Positions 9,041 through 18,981 of a DNA stretch of 64,000 bases are shown piece after piece. The notes beneath the pieces were generated by a model, which was given only the letters and a program-made list of their open reading frames with translations, did no database searches and was not told the origin of the DNA. Position numbers and translations under genes: made by a program. Position 1 is the first letter of the stretch. Each line of letters starts with the position of its first letter. This stretch comes from Bacteroides coprosuis DSM 18011. Its GTDB lineage: Bacteria > Bacteroidota > Bacteroidia > Bacteroidales > Bacteroidaceae. The stretch covers positions 2,286,780 through 2,350,779 of the forward strand of contig CM001167.1 of the NCBI GenBank assembly GCA_000212915.1, given 5' to 3'.

Positions 9041-9999
9041 CTATCATACCCAATTACACACAACAGAACTGGGGTGCATTTTTGATTCAAAGGTTTTTGA
9101 GGGAGAAGTGGAGTGCCGATGCCGGTATTCGGTTTGACAGACAAAGTAGTAAAGCTGATGGCTTTAATTCATATGGAGAACGATACGGAGGTAAACGAAC
9201 GTTTGCTAATGCCACCTATCATCTAGGAGGTGCTTATCAGATAAGTCGTTCTCTTCAATTTGTATCCAATCTGGGGCTAGCTTGGAGGTCTCCCCATGTG
9301 CACGAATTGTATAGCAATGGACTAGATCATGCCTCAGGAATTTATGTTGTGGGGAATAGCCAACTCCAGCCCGAGCGAAGTACGAAATGGATTAGCTCTT
9401 TCATCTATGAAACCAAGCCTCTTACTCTCTCTATAGATGGTTATTTGCAGTGGGTTCATAATTATATTTACGATGAGCCCTCTCAAGATTATATGACTAT
9501 CGTTTCGGGTACTTATCCTGTTTTTAGGTACAAGCAAGTAGATGGCTTCTTTAGGGGAATAGATGCAGAATTATCATTTACTCCTTTTTCATCCTTAACC
9601 TATACCCATAAAGCGAGTATGATTTGGGCCAATGAGAAGAATACAGGACGATATTTACCCTATATCCCATCCTTTCACTGGCTACAAACTTTGGGGTATG
9701 AATTATCGGGTATCCCTCTTTTCCATAAAGTAGGTTTTACATTGAAACATAAGTATGTAGCCAAGCAAAAACGTTTTGATCCAGCTACCGACCTGATCCC
9801 ATTTACTCCCCCTTCTTATCATTTATTGGGGTTGCAAATAGAAGGTAATATAGACTTCAAACAAAAGCATAAAATGACCTTTCTAGTTGAGATAAACAAT
9901 CTCTTAAACAAAGAATACAAAGAATATAGAGATCGATTTAGATACTATGCACATGATACTGGACGCGATATCCGTATGGTGTGTATATGGAGTTTTTAA
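9040..9999 (+). pseudogene. TonB-dependent outer membrane receptor, C-terminal fragment
   Basis: About 318 residues from NYTQQNWGAFLIQRF to the final IWSF. The pattern is the C-terminal beta-barrel of a TonB-dependent receptor: alternating aromatic strands, the WRSPHVHELYSNG motif and NSQLQPERS of the siderophore/heme/zinc (ZnuD-like) receptor group, and a C-terminal Phe for BAM insertion. Signal peptide, TonB box and plug are missing because the gene is cut at about 9040 by prophage DNA. No promoter is evident. It is followed 18 bp later by a His-rich lipoprotein that probably belonged to the same uptake operon. Confidence 0.8.
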
Positions 10000-10017
10000 T
10001 TTTAAAAAGATCATAAA

Positions 10018-10966
10018 ATGAAACAGAAATTTATGAAAGTGATGACTGCCTTTTTGATGGTAGCAAGTATGGGAATGTTTTCATGCAGCAAAGATCCAGA
10101 TATTCCTAGTAATGAAATTTTAAACAAAGATCATGAAGACCCAGTAAAAGCGGAACTAATTTTAGTGGAAGGGCATTTGCATGGAACTTATAAGTTTCAT
10201 CAAAACCCCGAGATAGAAGGCGTTGTACATCTGAATAAAGTTCAGAAAGTAACGATTGAACAGACCGAGAAAGGATGGCACCCCAGTGCAGAAAGTGCTA
10301 AGCAATTCAATGTCAGAAGTACCCCTCATGATGCCAAAGGACAAAATGTGTATGCCCTATGGATAAAGTATTATAATGCTAAGGGAGAAGAGATCACAGG
10401 AGAGTTTGTTGAAAATGGTCAAGATCAAATTCATCAGCATTTCTTTATTCCAAGAGATATTAAAAACACTTTTGATGGAGTAAGTGAAAACGACGATACC
10501 AACCCTGCAACCTTGTTTGAATACTTCTATTGCGATACCGACCCTTGGGATAAAAACAGGCACAACGAAGGAGCTAAATTAATTGGGGGATAAAAATCCT
10601 ATCGGATTGAAAGGATACTTTAAGTTTTTAAAACCTCGAAAACAGTTTGTATTAAATATAGAGTTAATGCATGCGGCAAAATCTAAATGGGATGTTAAAG
10701 GACAAGCTTCTCCTTTCTATGCTCCTAGTCTAGCCCAAAGACAAAGAGATCATTGGGATTTAAAAATCAAAATTCCCGTAGTCGTTTATGCGGATCAAAT
10801 GGAGTACCTAGAAACTGAAGCGATAGAAGATTTATCCGAGTCCGACAAAAAGTTACTCGAATCAATAGCTAAAGCCTATTCTATTACTCCAGAAGAAGCT
10901 CTTGAAGATTTGAAGACTCTTTTTTATGGGGACATAGACCCTGAAGCGGGTTCTATTTGGCTTTAA
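10018..10966 (+). pseudogene. His-rich surface lipoprotein, frameshifted in a G5 tract
   Basis: Starts MKQKFMKVMTAFLMVASMGMFSCSKD, an SPII signal with lipobox Cys. Clusters such as GHLHGTYKFH and DQIHQHFF suggest metal or heme binding. The frame ends at 10593 after KLIGG. If the GGGGG at about 10586-10590 were GGGG, it would read through as KLIGDKNPIGLKGYFKFLKP into the next frame (stop at 10966), giving a protein of about 315 residues with RDHWDLKIKIPVVVYAD near the end. It directly follows the TonB receptor remnant, so a metal-uptake role is inferred. Mutation, phase variation or sequencing error could each explain the frameshift. The family is not recognised. Confidence 0.6.
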
Positions 10967-10998
10967 AATGCACCGCAAAAACAAATACCTTTATATAA

Positions 10999-11036
10999 AG
11001 AAGAGGATGTGCACAAAAGCACATCCTCTTCTTTTA
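10999..11036 (+). terminator. Intrinsic terminator after the lipoprotein
   Basis: A 13-bp stem (11000-11012 with 11019-11031) with a 6-nt loop is followed by TTTTA. It ends the rightward receptor-lipoprotein transcription unit. Confidence 0.8.
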
Positions 11037-11418
11037 TGGGGCAAACACATTCTAGTTTAAGAGTATGAATATTTTTACTATTGAAATCCTTGTTTAATTT
11101 TGAGATGACTACCAGAACAGTAATTTATTCTTTCTATAGATTGTTAGCTCTTTTACATAATAAATAACTAATTTCAAATTGATTTTTAAGCTATTAGAGT
11201 CGTTAAAACTAGCTCTAGAACTCTTTTTTATTCTTTATCTTTAAGCCCAAAAAAATATTTTATAATCAACAAGACATAGGAAAACACCTTTAACTACTTC
11301 ACAATCAAAACTCAATAACAGTAATCAACATTACTCGGTTCTAAATAGATAAAGTCAAAGAATTAGTAATTAAAAGAGCTTTTTTTAATTATATCATGGA
11401 AAAGAAACCGTTTCTTCT
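11037..11418. other. AT-rich non-coding stretch
   Basis: Lies between the convergent lipoprotein and fimbrial units. No ORF, hairpin or promoter that can be supported was found apart from the terminator before it. Confidence 0.5.
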
Positions 11419-13017
11419 TTATAAGGATACCTTTACATCTTCGTAGTAAATGGAACTCAAAGTTATTTCTTCTGTCTTATTATTGGCTACTCTTTTGAAG
11501 TAAAGAGTTACTCGTTCATCTTCTCCAATATTTTCTTCTCTTATTTGATATCTATAGAAATACCTACTATCTTCAAAACCTACTGCTATTTCATTCTCAG
11601 CTATATCGGGATAAAGCTCATTGGTATATATCTTTAAATCGACCGGGAATAAATTGGATAAAAAAGTGTTGGGTACTTTAAAACTAATTTCCACACCAGA
11701 GTCTTGATTCAACCCATTAAAAATTAGTTTTGCTTCATACTTATAAGGAGAGCGTAGGTAAAAGCCTATATACCGCAACAAACCACTCCCCTCTACAGTA
11801 ACAACAAAAGATACTTTCTTCACCTCACCTGGAGCTATTCTAGGATCAAAAATAGTTAATTCTCCTAAACTAGGATCCCACTCATAAGTTACTCTATTCT
11901 CTGGATCAATTTTTTTTACACTTATTTTTCCATTTTCGGTAGCTGTCGAATTCTTATCTGGATAGTAGTTAATAGCTACAACTTTCGTTTCATTATCACG
12001 CACGAAATAGTCTCCTACTGAGCTAACCTTTAAGATACTATTCCCATCAGAGATAGAGGGGAAGTCTCGCAACTCAATAGAGGCAAATATATTATTAGAG
12101 GCTGGATGATGAGCAGCGTCATTCGCTGTAGGATAACCCTCAAAATTTACCTCTTCTATAGTTACAGTATAGTGTTTATTACGAATCAGATTGTATAACT
12201 CTCCAGTCTCTTTATTAACTAAGTCGATTTTATAAAACCCCTCCTTACCGAGATAACTTCCTTTGACTACTAAAAAGGCCTTTTTAGAAGCGCTGGCATC
12301 ACTATTGCTTTTTTCAAAAACATCAATGGATTTGTTGTTATCTCCACTATTTACATTTTCACCATCACCAGTTAGTGCCTCTGTTAGAACTCCCTCTGTA
12401 AATGTATGTTCTGGTGTTTCTCCATTGTATTTAAATGGAGCTAAGGTTCCTTTACTTACTCCATTATATAATGTAAAGCTAATCAACTTAAAACTAGATG
12501 CTCTACTATCTACTGTAATCTTTGCACGGTTACGTAACAAAGATATAGTTTGGTTATTAAAAGTATCTGCATTCAAACCACCTTCATATTCAACTCTCTT
12601 CCAATACGAAGTTTGACTTTGTTCCATTTTAGGCACTATTCCTCCTTCATCGACACCACGCAACTCATGACTAGTAGGAAAGCCTGTCCAATCATAGTTC
12701 GCTACAAAGTGAATGATTCTTTTAGATTTACTAGAGAGTAAGGTAACCTTAAACTTTCGAGTATCTCCTTCTCCCTCCTCCAAAATGGCTTCATTTCTTG
12801 ATAGGAATAATCCATTTTCATCAAAAACCAATAAGTGTAAGGAAGTAACCTCTTTTATTGAGCGAGTGTTAGCAGCTATATATTCGGGAAGGAAAACAGA
12901 TAATTCACATTCAATCTTCTCTCCCTCACCGGTAGTATTTAAGTCAGAGTTAAATTTTACATCTTCTGCGCAGGCAGCTAGAATCAAACAACTTAGAATT
13001 AGTATGTATTTTTTCAT
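11419..13017 (-). CDS. Fimbrial accessory lipoprotein (distal gene of fim locus 1)
   Basis: 532 residues with an SPII signal (MKKYILILSCLILAACAED). The N-terminal 150 residues resemble fimbrillin-type folds (VTSLHLLVFDENGLFLSRNE; FKVTLLSSKSKRIIHFVANYD), as in Mfa/Fim accessory subunits of Bacteroidales. The later part is beta-rich with no named motif. Its ATG overlaps the stop of the upstream gene (13014-13017), giving translational coupling. As last gene of the operon it could be a minor tip or shaft subunit on the cell surface. The exact role is not known. Confidence 0.7.
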   Translation of the reverse strand: MKKYILILSCLILAACAEDVKFNSDLNTTGEGEKIECELSVFLPEYIAANTRSIKEVTSLHLLVFDENGLFLSRNEAILEEGEGDTRKFKVTLLSSKSKRIIHFVANYDWTGFPTSHELRGVDEGGIVPKMEQSQTSYWKRVEYEGGLNADTFNNQTISLLRNRAKITVDSRASSFKLISFTLYNGVSKGTLAPFKYNGETPEHTFTEGVLTEALTGDGENVNSGDNNKSIDVFEKSNSDASASKKAFLVVKGSYLGKEGFYKIDLVNKETGELYNLIRNKHYTVTIEEVNFEGYPTANDAAHHPASNNIFASIELRDFPSISDGNSILKVSSVGDYFVRDNETKVVAINYYPDKNSTATENGKISVKKIDPENRVTYEWDPSLGELTIFDPRIAPGEVKKVSFVVTVEGSGLLRYIGFYLRSPYKYEAKLIFNGLNQDSGVEISFKVPNTFLSNLFPVDLKIYTNELYPDIAENEIAVGFEDSRYFYRYQIREENIGEDERVTLYFKRVANNKTEEITLSSIYYEDVKVSL

Positions 13018-15011
13018 TGTTTCGTAGGTTCAGATTTATAGATATCAAAAACACAGCGGATATGAGCTTTAGAGTATTCGTATGCATTCGGCCATTTACC
13101 GGTTTTAAAATTAAAATAGGCATGGTGATAAGCACTCCAATATTTTTCTCCTTCTAATAAACTCTTAACAGAAGAATTTGGATCTCTCTGTATTCTTTGA
13201 ATATATTCTATTTCGGCTTTGGTAGGAAGGCGCCATTTCCCAAGATATTGTACACCATCAAGTACAACTTCACTATTATCTCCATAATTTCTCTCCCAAT
13301 ACTTTGAACAACGAGTCTCCCCACTTTCACCTAACAATCTGCCCTTGTTGTTGTACTCATCTTTATCTAAATACCTTTGGTAAGTAACCCCTAACTGTGA
13401 AGCTATAATAAATTGAGGAGATATGATCTTATTCGAAAGCTCATCCGTTCCTGTTTTACCGCTAACAACATCTGTAGGATCACCAATGATATCGCCCTCA
13501 ACAGGCACAACAGTGGTAACTGTGAATAAAGTGGTATTACTCTTTGGATTACCTTCTGTTCCTTTATAATATCTTTTATCCGACGGATTAATACCTGTAA
13601 TGTAGCGCGGAGGATATTGCACGATATTTACCTTCTCTTCTAGCCCACCCTCATTTTGTACAGTAAATTCGATGTATAGAGGTGCATAATTATTAGGAAC
13701 CTCTTTGTTAATTTGAATAAAAGTTTTTCCATCACTTTCAGTAAACGAAATTTTGGGTAGAGATTCACCTTTTAATTCGACCTTTTGCGAATTTCCATTC
13801 GTATCATACTCAAAATAGTGAGCTTTTAAGGTAGAGTCTTTCACTTTTAATGTAGAGTTAGAGATGTATTCTATTTTCTTTTCAGCCACATTCATCATAT
13901 CCAACTCAGTCTCTTTCACAACCAAATAATTTGCCTTATGAAGTTGTGCATGAACAGCATCTATCTCTTTCCAAGGTTCTACATCAATTTTTCCCGATAA
14001 TTCCACAGGAAGTTCTTCTGTAGAAGCACCTAAGCGCTCTATATCTATATTTACCTCATAAAGATGATTTCTTTTTATAGAAAAGGAGTTGTTGCTATCA
14101 ATACTATAATAGATTGGGACACGATAATAGTAATCTGCCTCTTTTTTCTCTGTTGTATCTGAGAAAGGAATTTTTAGCAACAGATAAGTCATCTTTGAAT
14201 CATCCTCTTTCCAATCGTTCTCAAAGGAGTAAAGAGGGTAGTTTGTAGTATAGGGGATTTTATTCCCCTTTATTAAATTTTGTTCTGTTGTAGTTTTGTA
14301 TGTAGGTGCTTTTAGAGGTTTACCACCTAAAAGAGCTGTTTTTCCAGCATAAGTAACCAGCTTTAAAGTAGGAGTTCCAGCTTTATAACCATCGACCTCT
14401 ATCTTATTTATTAGTACTCTAATTTTTGCAGCCGCTCTAGAGAGTTCTACGTTTCCAAGATTATAAGGTTCCTCATCAAGCTTTATAGTCCCAGTCTCTT
14501 TCTCCCCGTCCATTAAAAAAAGATCTAAAGGACGCTGACGCTCTGTTGCATCTAAGTTCTTAGTATATACCTTCTGCTGCAACTCGTTGTAGGGTTTATC
14601 CGTTATCTCTCCGCGATCAGGTCCATTAACCAAAACTACCAGTTTATATTTTTTGTTATTCAGCTCACTAGCTATCTCTTTGGTAGCTCTTAATGTTAGT
14701 TTTTTAGTATGATCCTCTCCATCTTCTATTCTCATAGCAGTGGGCTCTACATGCCAAGTTAGTTCTCCTGCTTCCGTATAAAAGAAGATGTCTACTTTCT
14801 CTATTCTATTTTCATTCAAGAGGTCTTCTCCATCTTTCACCTCTGTTGCGCGACTACTTGCTGTTACCCCATTAGCTATCTGATTGGAATAGGCCAATGT
14901 CAAAATCAGCTCCTTATTACTAGAACCTTTCTCCTCAACAAGTTCCTCTCCTATGCAGGAACTAAAAGCAATAGCTAATAGTACTACCAAGTATAATTTT
15001 ATTTTATTCAT
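13014..15011 (-). CDS. Fimbrial tip-like lipoprotein with C-terminal WRLPT domain
   Basis: 665 residues. SPII signal MNKIKLYLVVLLAIAFSSCIGEE. Residues about 25-330 look like fimbrillin/Mfa-type beta domains (RIEKVDIFFYTEAGELTW; YKLVVLVNGP; IYYSIDSNNSFSIKRNHLYEVNI). The C-terminal ~140 residues contain YLGKWRLPTKAEIEYI ... GEKYWSAYHH ... HIRCVFD, the signature of DUF1566/Lcl_C or FGE-like C-type-lectin folds, which are common on adhesin tips. This points to a ligand-binding tip subunit. It lies 5 bp after the preceding gene and overlaps the following start. Confidence 0.7.
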   Translation of the reverse strand: MNKIKLYLVVLLAIAFSSCIGEELVEEKGSSNKELILTLAYSNQIANGVTASSRATEVKDGEDLLNENRIEKVDIFFYTEAGELTWHVEPTAMRIEDGEDHTKKLTLRATKEIASELNNKKYKLVVLVNGPDRGEITDKPYNELQQKVYTKNLDATERQRPLDLFLMDGEKETGTIKLDEEPYNLGNVELSRAAAKIRVLINKIEVDGYKAGTPTLKLVTYAGKTALLGGKPLKAPTYKTTTEQNLIKGNKIPYTTNYPLYSFENDWKEDDSKMTYLLLKIPFSDTTEKKEADYYYRVPIYYSIDSNNSFSIKRNHLYEVNIDIERLGASTEELPVELSGKIDVEPWKEIDAVHAQLHKANYLVVKETELDMMNVAEKKIEYISNSTLKVKDSTLKAHYFEYDTNGNSQKVELKGESLPKISFTESDGKTFIQINKEVPNNYAPLYIEFTVQNEGGLEEKVNIVQYPPRYITGINPSDKRYYKGTEGNPKSNTTLFTVTTVVPVEGDIIGDPTDVVSGKTGTDELSNKIISPQFIIASQLGVTYQRYLDKDEYNNKGRLLGESGETRCSKYWERNYGDNSEVVLDGVQYLGKWRLPTKAEIEYIQRIQRDPNSSVKSLLEGEKYWSAYHHAYFNFKTGKWPNAYEYSKAHIRCVFDIYKSEPTKQ

Positions 15012-15016
15012 CTCTC

Positions 15017-16417
15017 TTACTCTACTTGTTTAAACACATATCGGTTACCAATTCCTACCCCATCTTCTCGCAACTTTAACTCTTCTCCGTTAACCGATAT
15101 ATAGAACTCCGTATAGTTGAAAGAGCCATTCCAATCTTGAGACGCTTTTATGCTAAAAGTATATTCTGTACCAGCCAAACCAGTAGTTGTAGTTGGGTCT
15201 GTAAATTCAAAAAAACGCCCATTGGTCAAAGAGGCTTTCCATATAGCCCCCGATGGCTCATCTAACTCAAAGGTTACTTTTGCCTCCTCTCCCGACTTAA
15301 GAGAAATCTCTTTTTGATCTATAACATCTTTTCCTCCGACCTCTATTTTAAACAACGTCCATGAAGGGTCTGTATAGGATATTTCTGATTTTAAAAACTG
15401 CCATGGCAACACTTTTAAGACACTCTCCAAATCTCTGGAAGCGGTTAAATTCACATCTACTTTATAATGTGTATTGCGAAGAACAGTAGTAGTAGATAAC
15501 AGCTCAGTAGAGAGTGTGCGGGGTTGCTTGTAATCTTCAAAATGCTGATGGGCTAACCTAATCTGGTGGGGTAAAAAGCCTATACCTTCAATGGTTATAT
15601 CCATGTATTTTTCCACTTTATTGTCTTTGTAACGCAAAAACTCAGGGACATAAAAGACAACACTTCCTATAGTTTCTTTTTTATATTCCTCCTCAGTAAA
15701 TGTTATAGCTTTTTCGAAAGAGGTAAATTTATCGGGATATATCGATAGATAATCTTGGTTTGCTGCTGGAACCGTATAATGTTTGGGCACATTATGAAAA
15801 CTGACTTTGGTAATCTCTTTAAAATTTTCCTCTCCTACTTTATTATGAAATTGAATCTCTATTTTAGCAAAAGCTCGCAGTAGTTCTACATCTTGTATTA
15901 TAACAGACTCATTTTCCCCCTTCTCTTCTAGCAGTACACCTGGATAAAACGCCGACATTAAAATACCTTTTCCTTGTTCACTATCGCTTGTTGGCTCATA
16001 CTTCAATGTAGTAAACACCTCATCTTCTAACTGAACAATGTGACGTATATTTAATAAAGCTTCTTTAAATGATGTGTTGTAGTTGTAGCTGCTTTCATTG
16101 GCTATAAAAAGAAAATCATAAGTACCAGACAATAAAGTTATCTGATCTGATCTATTCTGTTCTGCAGTGGGTTGGTTGTTTCCATTAAAAGTAAGCAACT
16201 CATTCTTTACACAAGCACCATCATCGGCTTGAAAAGCCATAACTCTTACCTCAGATACATAATCCTCGGATGCTACGTTATCTTGATTAACAGTTCCTAC
16301 CCGAGTAGATAGGTACACTTTTTCTGCAGGCATACTTTTATCACTCTCCTCCCCTACGCAGGAAAAGAAAGAAAAAAGAGCCAAACATAGAGCTATTATT
16401 GAGTTACTATTCTTCAT
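15017..16417 (-). CDS. Fimbrial accessory subunit, lipoprotein
   Basis: 466 residues, SPII signal ending FFSCVGEE. Segments SEVRVMAFQADDGACVKNE, LLSGTYDFLFIANE and RAFAKIEIQFHNKVGEE follow the order of beta strands in Mfa/FimA-type accessory subunits, and TTVLRNTHYKVDVNL is the conserved 'RN-x-Y-x-V' strand found near the end of the second fimbrillin domain. An extra ~110-residue C-terminal domain follows. It lies 22 bp after the Mfa2-like gene and is likely incorporated into the fimbria after lipoprotein processing and gingipain-like or other cleavage (family knowledge). Confidence 0.7.
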   Translation of the reverse strand: MKNSNSIIALCLALFSFFSCVGEESDKSMPAEKVYLSTRVGTVNQDNVASEDYVSEVRVMAFQADDGACVKNELLTFNGNNQPTAEQNRSDQITLLSGTYDFLFIANESSYNYNTSFKEALLNIRHIVQLEDEVFTTLKYEPTSDSEQGKGILMSAFYPGVLLEEKGENESVIIQDVELLRAFAKIEIQFHNKVGEENFKEITKVSFHNVPKHYTVPAANQDYLSIYPDKFTSFEKAITFTEEEYKKETIGSVVFYVPEFLRYKDNKVEKYMDITIEGIGFLPHQIRLAHQHFEDYKQPRTLSTELLSTTTVLRNTHYKVDVNLTASRDLESVLKVLPWQFLKSEISYTDPSWTLFKIEVGGKDVIDQKEISLKSGEEAKVTFELDEPSGAIWKASLTNGRFFEFTDPTTTTGLAGTEYTFSIKASQDWNGSFNYTEFYISVNGEELKLREDGVGIGNRYVFKQVE

Positions 16418-16438
16418 ATCAAGTATATTATTCTATTT

Positions 16439-17416
16439 TTATTCGTTCACGTCTTGCTTACGAACTAACCAACCATTGATTTCTACAGATAAAGAGGAGA
16501 ACATATCATCCTTACCTCCAAAAAAGAAGATCATGGCATATTCATCTTCTCGATCCATAAATTCTTGTAACGAGAGTTTGTTATTGGATAGGAACCTTAA
16601 ATCATCTAAATATTCGTTGAGATCCATAGTAAAGCGAACCTCATCTGTCTCTGGGTCTGTTATTACCAGTAGGTTCTCCCTATTTGCCATCAATCTCAAG
16701 GTGTTTAACTCTACGATAAATCCTTTTTCATCATTTTCAGCATAATAAGGTGCATATTTAAAAGGTTTTTCGGAAAGCACTTGGTTGGTGCTATTGTAAG
16801 AGGTATTTGAACTTTGTATATAAAAATTAAATTTCTCTTTTACCAGTTTCAAGTCAGTCTCTACTGTAGGTAAAATACGCATAGCGATGCGAATCTTATT
16901 GGTGTTTTTAGTTAATGGCATAACACCAGAGCCCAACGATCCTACCTTATCCTGGATCCTTCCAAACCATAAGGGAGGCAGTTCTTTTGAGAGGATTTCG
17001 TTGTTTAATTCTGTTAGTGAGAGTTCTACATCATCAATATGTGTAACTCCTGCTTTCATCTTTTGATTCAAAGTATAATATTCATCGTACAGTCCAGACC
17101 ATGCAAGAAAGTTATAAGAGCGGTTAAATGGTACATCTACATCCATATAAAAAGCTGAAAGCTGGTTGGATACAGGCTTCTCAATTTCTTTGATAAATAC
17201 TCCTTCGTCATCGAAAACAAATAAATTTACCCGACTTGCTTGCTTAGAAAATAGATCAACATAATCCATATTGTAATCGTATAGCAAACGCAACTGATAG
17301 TTACAGTCATCGAAATCTTCCTTAATACAAGAAGAGAGAAGGATGCTTGCACCTACAATACAAAGTAAGGCTACTTCTTTTATTTTTTTATAACTATTCA
17401 TTCTATCTACTTTCAT
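16439..17416 (-). CDS. Mfa2/FimB-type fimbrial anchor lipoprotein
   Basis: 325 residues. The lipobox ILLSSCIKEDFDDC with the following YQLRLLYDYNMDYVDLF is the hallmark start of the fimbrillin-A-associated anchor family (Mfa1/Mfa2 anchors). Later come VNLFVFDDEGVFIKEIE, NFLAWSGL and VMPLTKNTNKIRIAMRIL. Members hold the fimbria in the outer membrane and limit its length. The start at 17416 gives MKVDRMNSYKKIKEV; the Met at 17401 (MNSYKKIK) gives a more normal signal peptide and may be the real start. It follows the major subunit gene after a strong intercistronic hairpin. Confidence 0.85.
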   Translation of the reverse strand: MKVDRMNSYKKIKEVALLCIVGASILLSSCIKEDFDDCNYQLRLLYDYNMDYVDLFSKQASRVNLFVFDDEGVFIKEIEKPVSNQLSAFYMDVDVPFNRSYNFLAWSGLYDEYYTLNQKMKAGVTHIDDVELSLTELNNEILSKELPPLWFGRIQDKVGSLGSGVMPLTKNTNKIRIAMRILPTVETDLKLVKEKFNFYIQSSNTSYNSTNQVLSEKPFKYAPYYAENDEKGFIVELNTLRLMANRENLLVITDPETDEVRFTMDLNEYLDDLRFLSNNKLSLQEFMDREDEYAMIFFFGGKDDMFSSLSVEINGWLVRKQDVNE

Positions 17417-17434
17417 TATTTTTATAAAAAGGAT

Positions 17435-17468
17435 ATAATCTATAGCAGCTTTCGCTGCTATAGATTAT
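17435..17468 (-). promoter_or_regulatory. Intercistronic RNA hairpin with GAAA loop between major subunit and anchor genes
   Basis: A perfect 15-bp inverted repeat (17435-17449 with 17454-17468) gives, on the minus-strand mRNA, a stem closed by a C-G pair with a GAAA (GNRA) tetraloop. It is followed by only a weak U stretch. It probably acts as a partial terminator or 3' stabiliser, so that the major subunit is made in excess over the anchor. Confidence 0.65.
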
Positions 17469-17477
17469 TGTTGTGTC

Positions 17478-18939
17478 TTAAATATCAACACTTTGATTAC
17501 GCACTAACCAAGGTTGAACAGTTACATTGAATGAAACATAAGACTCTTTCTTATCTACTGGTATTTCTGGTTCTTCTGGCTCAACAACTTCAGGCTCCCC
17601 TGGTTTTGTTATTGAGTTAATAGTTAACTTATATACGTTATTACGAACAACACCATAACGACCGTATTCCATATCTGTAATAGCATCTTCAAAATGACGG
17701 ATATACACAGGATAGTAGTTAACCCCCTTAGAGTAATACTTTAAGTTATTCTTAGAAAAAGATTCTCCTTCTACTAATTTCCCTTCATTTATAGCTTGTA
17801 CATCTTTACTTAACTCATTCATATCAGCCGTAAAGCCAGCGGGAACACCTGCTAAATCTTCACCTTCCTCAAGATCTAAAGCTAATGCAAGTTTTTCGTT
17901 AAAGTCTGCAACAGAAAGTATGAAGCCTTTATAGCTTAACCAACTATCATTTGCTTTAAATCCTTTTGGTATATAATTGGCTTTTAAGATAACACGAGTA
18001 GTCAAATCCTCGTTTTGCCAATTTGCTTCCATTGTGTTTTCAAGAACATAAGCAGCGTTTTCATCAGCAGTACCAACCGTGTTTAACTTACTTGGTATAC
18101 CTCTTAGGTAATTAAAGTGATCGCCTCTATTCTCTTTTGTAACCTCTCCAAAGTTTGGGTCTTCAGCATATCTTGCCCACCTTTCATCACCAACAACTTC
18201 AGCTTTTCCCTTGAAAGTTTTTGTCATCTTTCTCATGTAAAAAGCTTTTTTGTTGGTCACATCTAAAGCCCATCCTTGAAGTTTTACTTGATCCCCAGAC
18301 CCCTCTACTGTTTTTGGAGTTCCAGAAACAAAAACCTTCGCAACAGCACGATCTACAGGAACTTTTACCTTATCTGTTGCTTCTTCTGCATCTTTTTCAG
18401 AATCTTTTAGTTGATCTTGTGAAAGAGTAACTAATCCCTGCGCATTTGTCATTAGAAAACCTACTCCTGTAAATTTTTCTACATCAGCATCTACAGCTTC
18501 TTCTAATGCAGCTAAAAACTTACCAGGAGTTGTAGCCTCTGTAATACCTGCTTGAGGATTTAAAATAACAAGAACCTGGTAATCTTGTTTTTTTTACTTT
18601 TTGTGCTTTTGTTTCAAAAACACTTTTTGTTGCCTTTTCTAAAACATCTTTACCATTGAAGCTTGTTTCTCCATCGGTCTTAATCTCTAAGTCAAAAGCA
18701 TAAGCAACTAAGTTGTTATTGTACAAAACCACTCTAACGCCTTCAACAGCTTGCTCATCGCTTGTTCCCTCTTCTGTCTCTCCTTTGTCTGCTCTTGTTG
18801 TTTTAGCAGATGGTAAAGCTATGCTGAAAGAGGTCCATGCATTGCCTTCATTGTTTACTTCTTGTAGGTCATCATCATTGCTACAAGAGGTAAATCCTAT
18901 AGCCGCTAATGCTACTAATAATAATTTTTTAAATTTCAT
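17478..18939 (-). pseudogene. Major fimbrial subunit (Mfa1/FimA-type), frameshift in an A8 tract
   Basis: Starts MKFKKLLLVALAAIGFTSCSNDDD (SPII). EGVRVVLYNNNLVAYAFD is the typical first fimbrillin strand. The first frame stops at 18520. At the run of eight A (T8 at 18588-18595 on the + strand) removing one base gives KVKKQDYQVLVILNPQAG, continuing in the frame that ends at 17478 (AVAKVFVSG; RYGVVRNNVYKLTINSI; ESYVSFNVTVQPWLVRNQSVDI, the classic Mfa1-like C terminus). The intact protein would have about 486 residues and forms the fimbrial shaft. The lesion sits in a homopolymer, so slipped-strand ON/OFF switching is possible, as is a sequencing error. The rest of the operon is open. Confidence 0.8.
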
Positions 18940-18981
18940 TTTTCTTTAAATTAATGTTTAACAATTTCTATTTGGTAATCT

